Origin: Thermoanaerobacter kivui
Lineage (GTDB): Bacteria > Bacillota > Thermoanaerobacteria > Thermoanaerobacterales > Thermoanaerobacteraceae
Reading direction: 5' to 3'
Length of the DNA: 64,000 nucleotides
Assembly: GCF_000763575.1 (NCBI RefSeq)
Contig: NZ_CP009170.1
Span: 769,501 to 833,500, forward strand
In this document: one piece after another, positions 62,919 to 64,000 of the stretch
Layout of the letters: each line of letters begins with the position of its first letter
Numbering within the stretch: the stretch's first letter is position 1
Position numbers and translations under genes: made by a program
The notes under the pieces: generated by a model
What the model saw: the letters and a program-made list of their open reading frames with translations, nothing else
Told to the model about the DNA's origin: nothing
Databases searched by the model: none

Positions 62919-64000
62919 GGGAGTTTTTATCGCTTTTAAGAACACAAATGAAAGTTTATTATAGCATTTCGGCAATGAGATATAAATATTTTGTTAAAAA
63001 GAAAGATTTATGGGAAATAGTGCTTGCTCTATTTGGAATGGCTGTTGGCGGGGGAACATTGCTTTTTATGTACATAATGTATTTAAACAGCATGTATGCA
63101 GCAAGCATGTTAATTAACCAGCCTCAGCTTATGCCTGTGACAGTCCTTCTTTTAGCTCAGCTTTTGACATTGGTATTCGGCTTTTTTTGGACTATTTCTG
63201 TGTTTTATTTTTCTGATGATATAAATATTTTGCTTCCTCTTCCTATACAGCCTTATAAAATAGTTTTGTCAAAATATAGCATAATTTTATTGAATGAATA
63301 TGTTACATTGGCATTTTTAATGCTACCAGCAATCTTTATATATGGCATTGGCACGCAGGCAGGAATTTTATACTATCTCGTTTCATTTATTGTATTTATA
63401 TTTACACCTATTATACCTCTTTCTATTGCGGCAATTGCTTCTGTTTTAATTATGAGATTTGTAAATTTGAAAAGGAAAAAGGACTTGTATACAGTTATAG
63501 TGAGTATATTAGCGCTAATTTTCTTCTTTACAATACAATTTTTTATCAATCGGATTCCTCAAAATGGAGAACAACAGGCAATAGAAAATTTTATTTTGCA
63601 AAATGCTAACCTTGCAAAGATGATATCTAGAAGTTTCCCTCCTGCTTTATGGGGAGCAGTTTCTATGACGAATTATAATACTTTGTCAGGGTTTTTAAAT
63701 CTTTTGATGTTTATCGCTGTATCAATAATATTTACAGCCGTTTTGGCTGTTTCTGCTCAAAAAATGTACTTAAAAGCTGTAATTTCAGGGCAAGAGGTTG
63801 AAGCAAAAAGAAAAGAAGTTTCATTGAAAAAAGAAATAGTGAGGTCCAGCCTATTGAAGGCATTGCTGGTAAGGGAATGGAAGCTTTTTATAAGAGTTCC
63901 TGTATATGCTATGAATGTGTTGCCTGTGGCTATAATAATTCCCTTTGTATTTCTTGTTTCTTTTGTGGGGAATCCACAAATTGGGCTTGAAATGGCTATA
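62915..64000 (+). CDS. ABC-2 type permease, cut by the window end
   Basis: The first 362 residues, with at least six hydrophobic segments, start MREFLSLLRTQMKVYYSISA. It shows a large cytoplasmic loop (about 285-320, with EVEAKRKEVSLKKEIVRSSL) before the next membrane part. Pairs with the ATPase gene it overlaps. The gene continues past 64000. Confidence 0.85.
   Translation, partial: MREFLSLLRTQMKVYYSISAMRYKYFVKKKDLWEIVLALFGMAVGGGTLLFMYIMYLNSMYAASMLINQPQLMPVTVLLLAQLLTLVFGFFWTISVFYFSDDINILLPLPIQPYKIVLSKYSIILLNEYVTLAFLMLPAIFIYGIGTQAGILYYLVSFIVFIFTPIIPLSIAAIASVLIMRFVNLKRKKDLYTVIVSILALIFFFTIQFFINRIPQNGEQQAIENFILQNANLAKMISRSFPPALWGAVSMTNYNTLSGFLNLLMFIAVSIIFTAVLAVSAQKMYLKAVISGQEVEAKRKEVSLKKEIVRSSLLKALLVREWKLFIRVPVYAMNVLPVAIIIPFVFLVSFVGNPQIGLEMAI

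Overview
The window is low-GC Firmicutes DNA and looks like a Thermoanaerobacter chromosome close to T. brockii / T. pseudethanolicus. Support comes from two GH65 phosphorylases that read like the T. brockii kojibiose and trehalose phosphorylases, an alpha/beta-type small acid-soluble spore protein, a SleB-type cell-wall hydrolase, the acetylase (DapH) branch of the lysine pathway, AT-rich intergenic DNA, and frequent TTG/GTG starts behind strong Shine-Dalgarno sites. Family names are assigned from memory of the families, not from searches.

Layout. 1-5,030: T-box leader, valS, an acetyltransferase, folC and a small gene. 5,267-7,780: a CO-dehydrogenase-like protein (cooS) and its four-cluster ferredoxin. 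7,813-18,340: an accessory region that begins beside a tRNA-Pro gene. It is full of broken genes: a toxin/antitoxin deletion fusion, truncated and frameshifted regulators, an IS with visible terminal repeats, an IS110 fragment with a folded leader, and an ABC ATPase fragment. It also holds an intact XRE-TPR regulator, secreted proteins and a lipoprotein pair. Two promoters here share the same palindrome abutting the -35 box. 18,423-21,373: a beta-propeller protein, DUF4364, a long-hairpin repeat, SASP and an iron-sulfur protein.

21,351-28,696 is a complete disaccharide operon: LacI regulator with two operators, kojibiose phosphorylase, substrate-binding protein, two permeases and beta-phosphoglucomutase. 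The sugar is imported, phosphorolysed to glucose plus beta-glucose-1-phosphate, and the latter becomes glucose-6-phosphate. 28,755-32,626: a small MITE-like element, then a TPP-riboswitch thiamine operon (thiSGHFE). 33,094-38,460: a second LacI-controlled locus with trehalose phosphorylase, whose importer has been destroyed by deletions and a frameshift. 38,502-45,106: a secreted subtilisin, a c-di-GMP-I riboswitch before a truncated LevR-like activator, an IS607-type element (broken tnpA, intact tnpB, probable omega RNA), and a LysM/SleB hydrolase starting at the element's edge.

45,206-64,000 is mostly core: a Mur-ligase-like protein, an SSB-like protein, cobO, the asd-dapA-dapB-dapH operon, a lipoprotein, glnA with an ANTAR antiterminator, isoaspartyl dipeptidase, a MocR regulator, an M23 peptidase/bactofilin pair, small membrane and HD-domain genes, a second secreted amidase and an ABC exporter cut by the window end.

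Most unusual points: (1) a perfect 32-bp repeat, 34-bp GC-rich spacer, 32-bp repeat lying in frame inside the M23 peptidase gene, which looks like ectopic CRISPR spacer integration; (2) a CooS protein with every cluster ligand but without the second-sphere catalytic residues of CO dehydrogenases; (3) a family of long-hairpin elements with conserved CAG-TTTGTTGACAAA ends sitting between outward-facing terminators; (4) a candidate peptide-responsive regulator, operator and secreted-peptide module; (5) a folded leader consistent with an IS110 bridge RNA.
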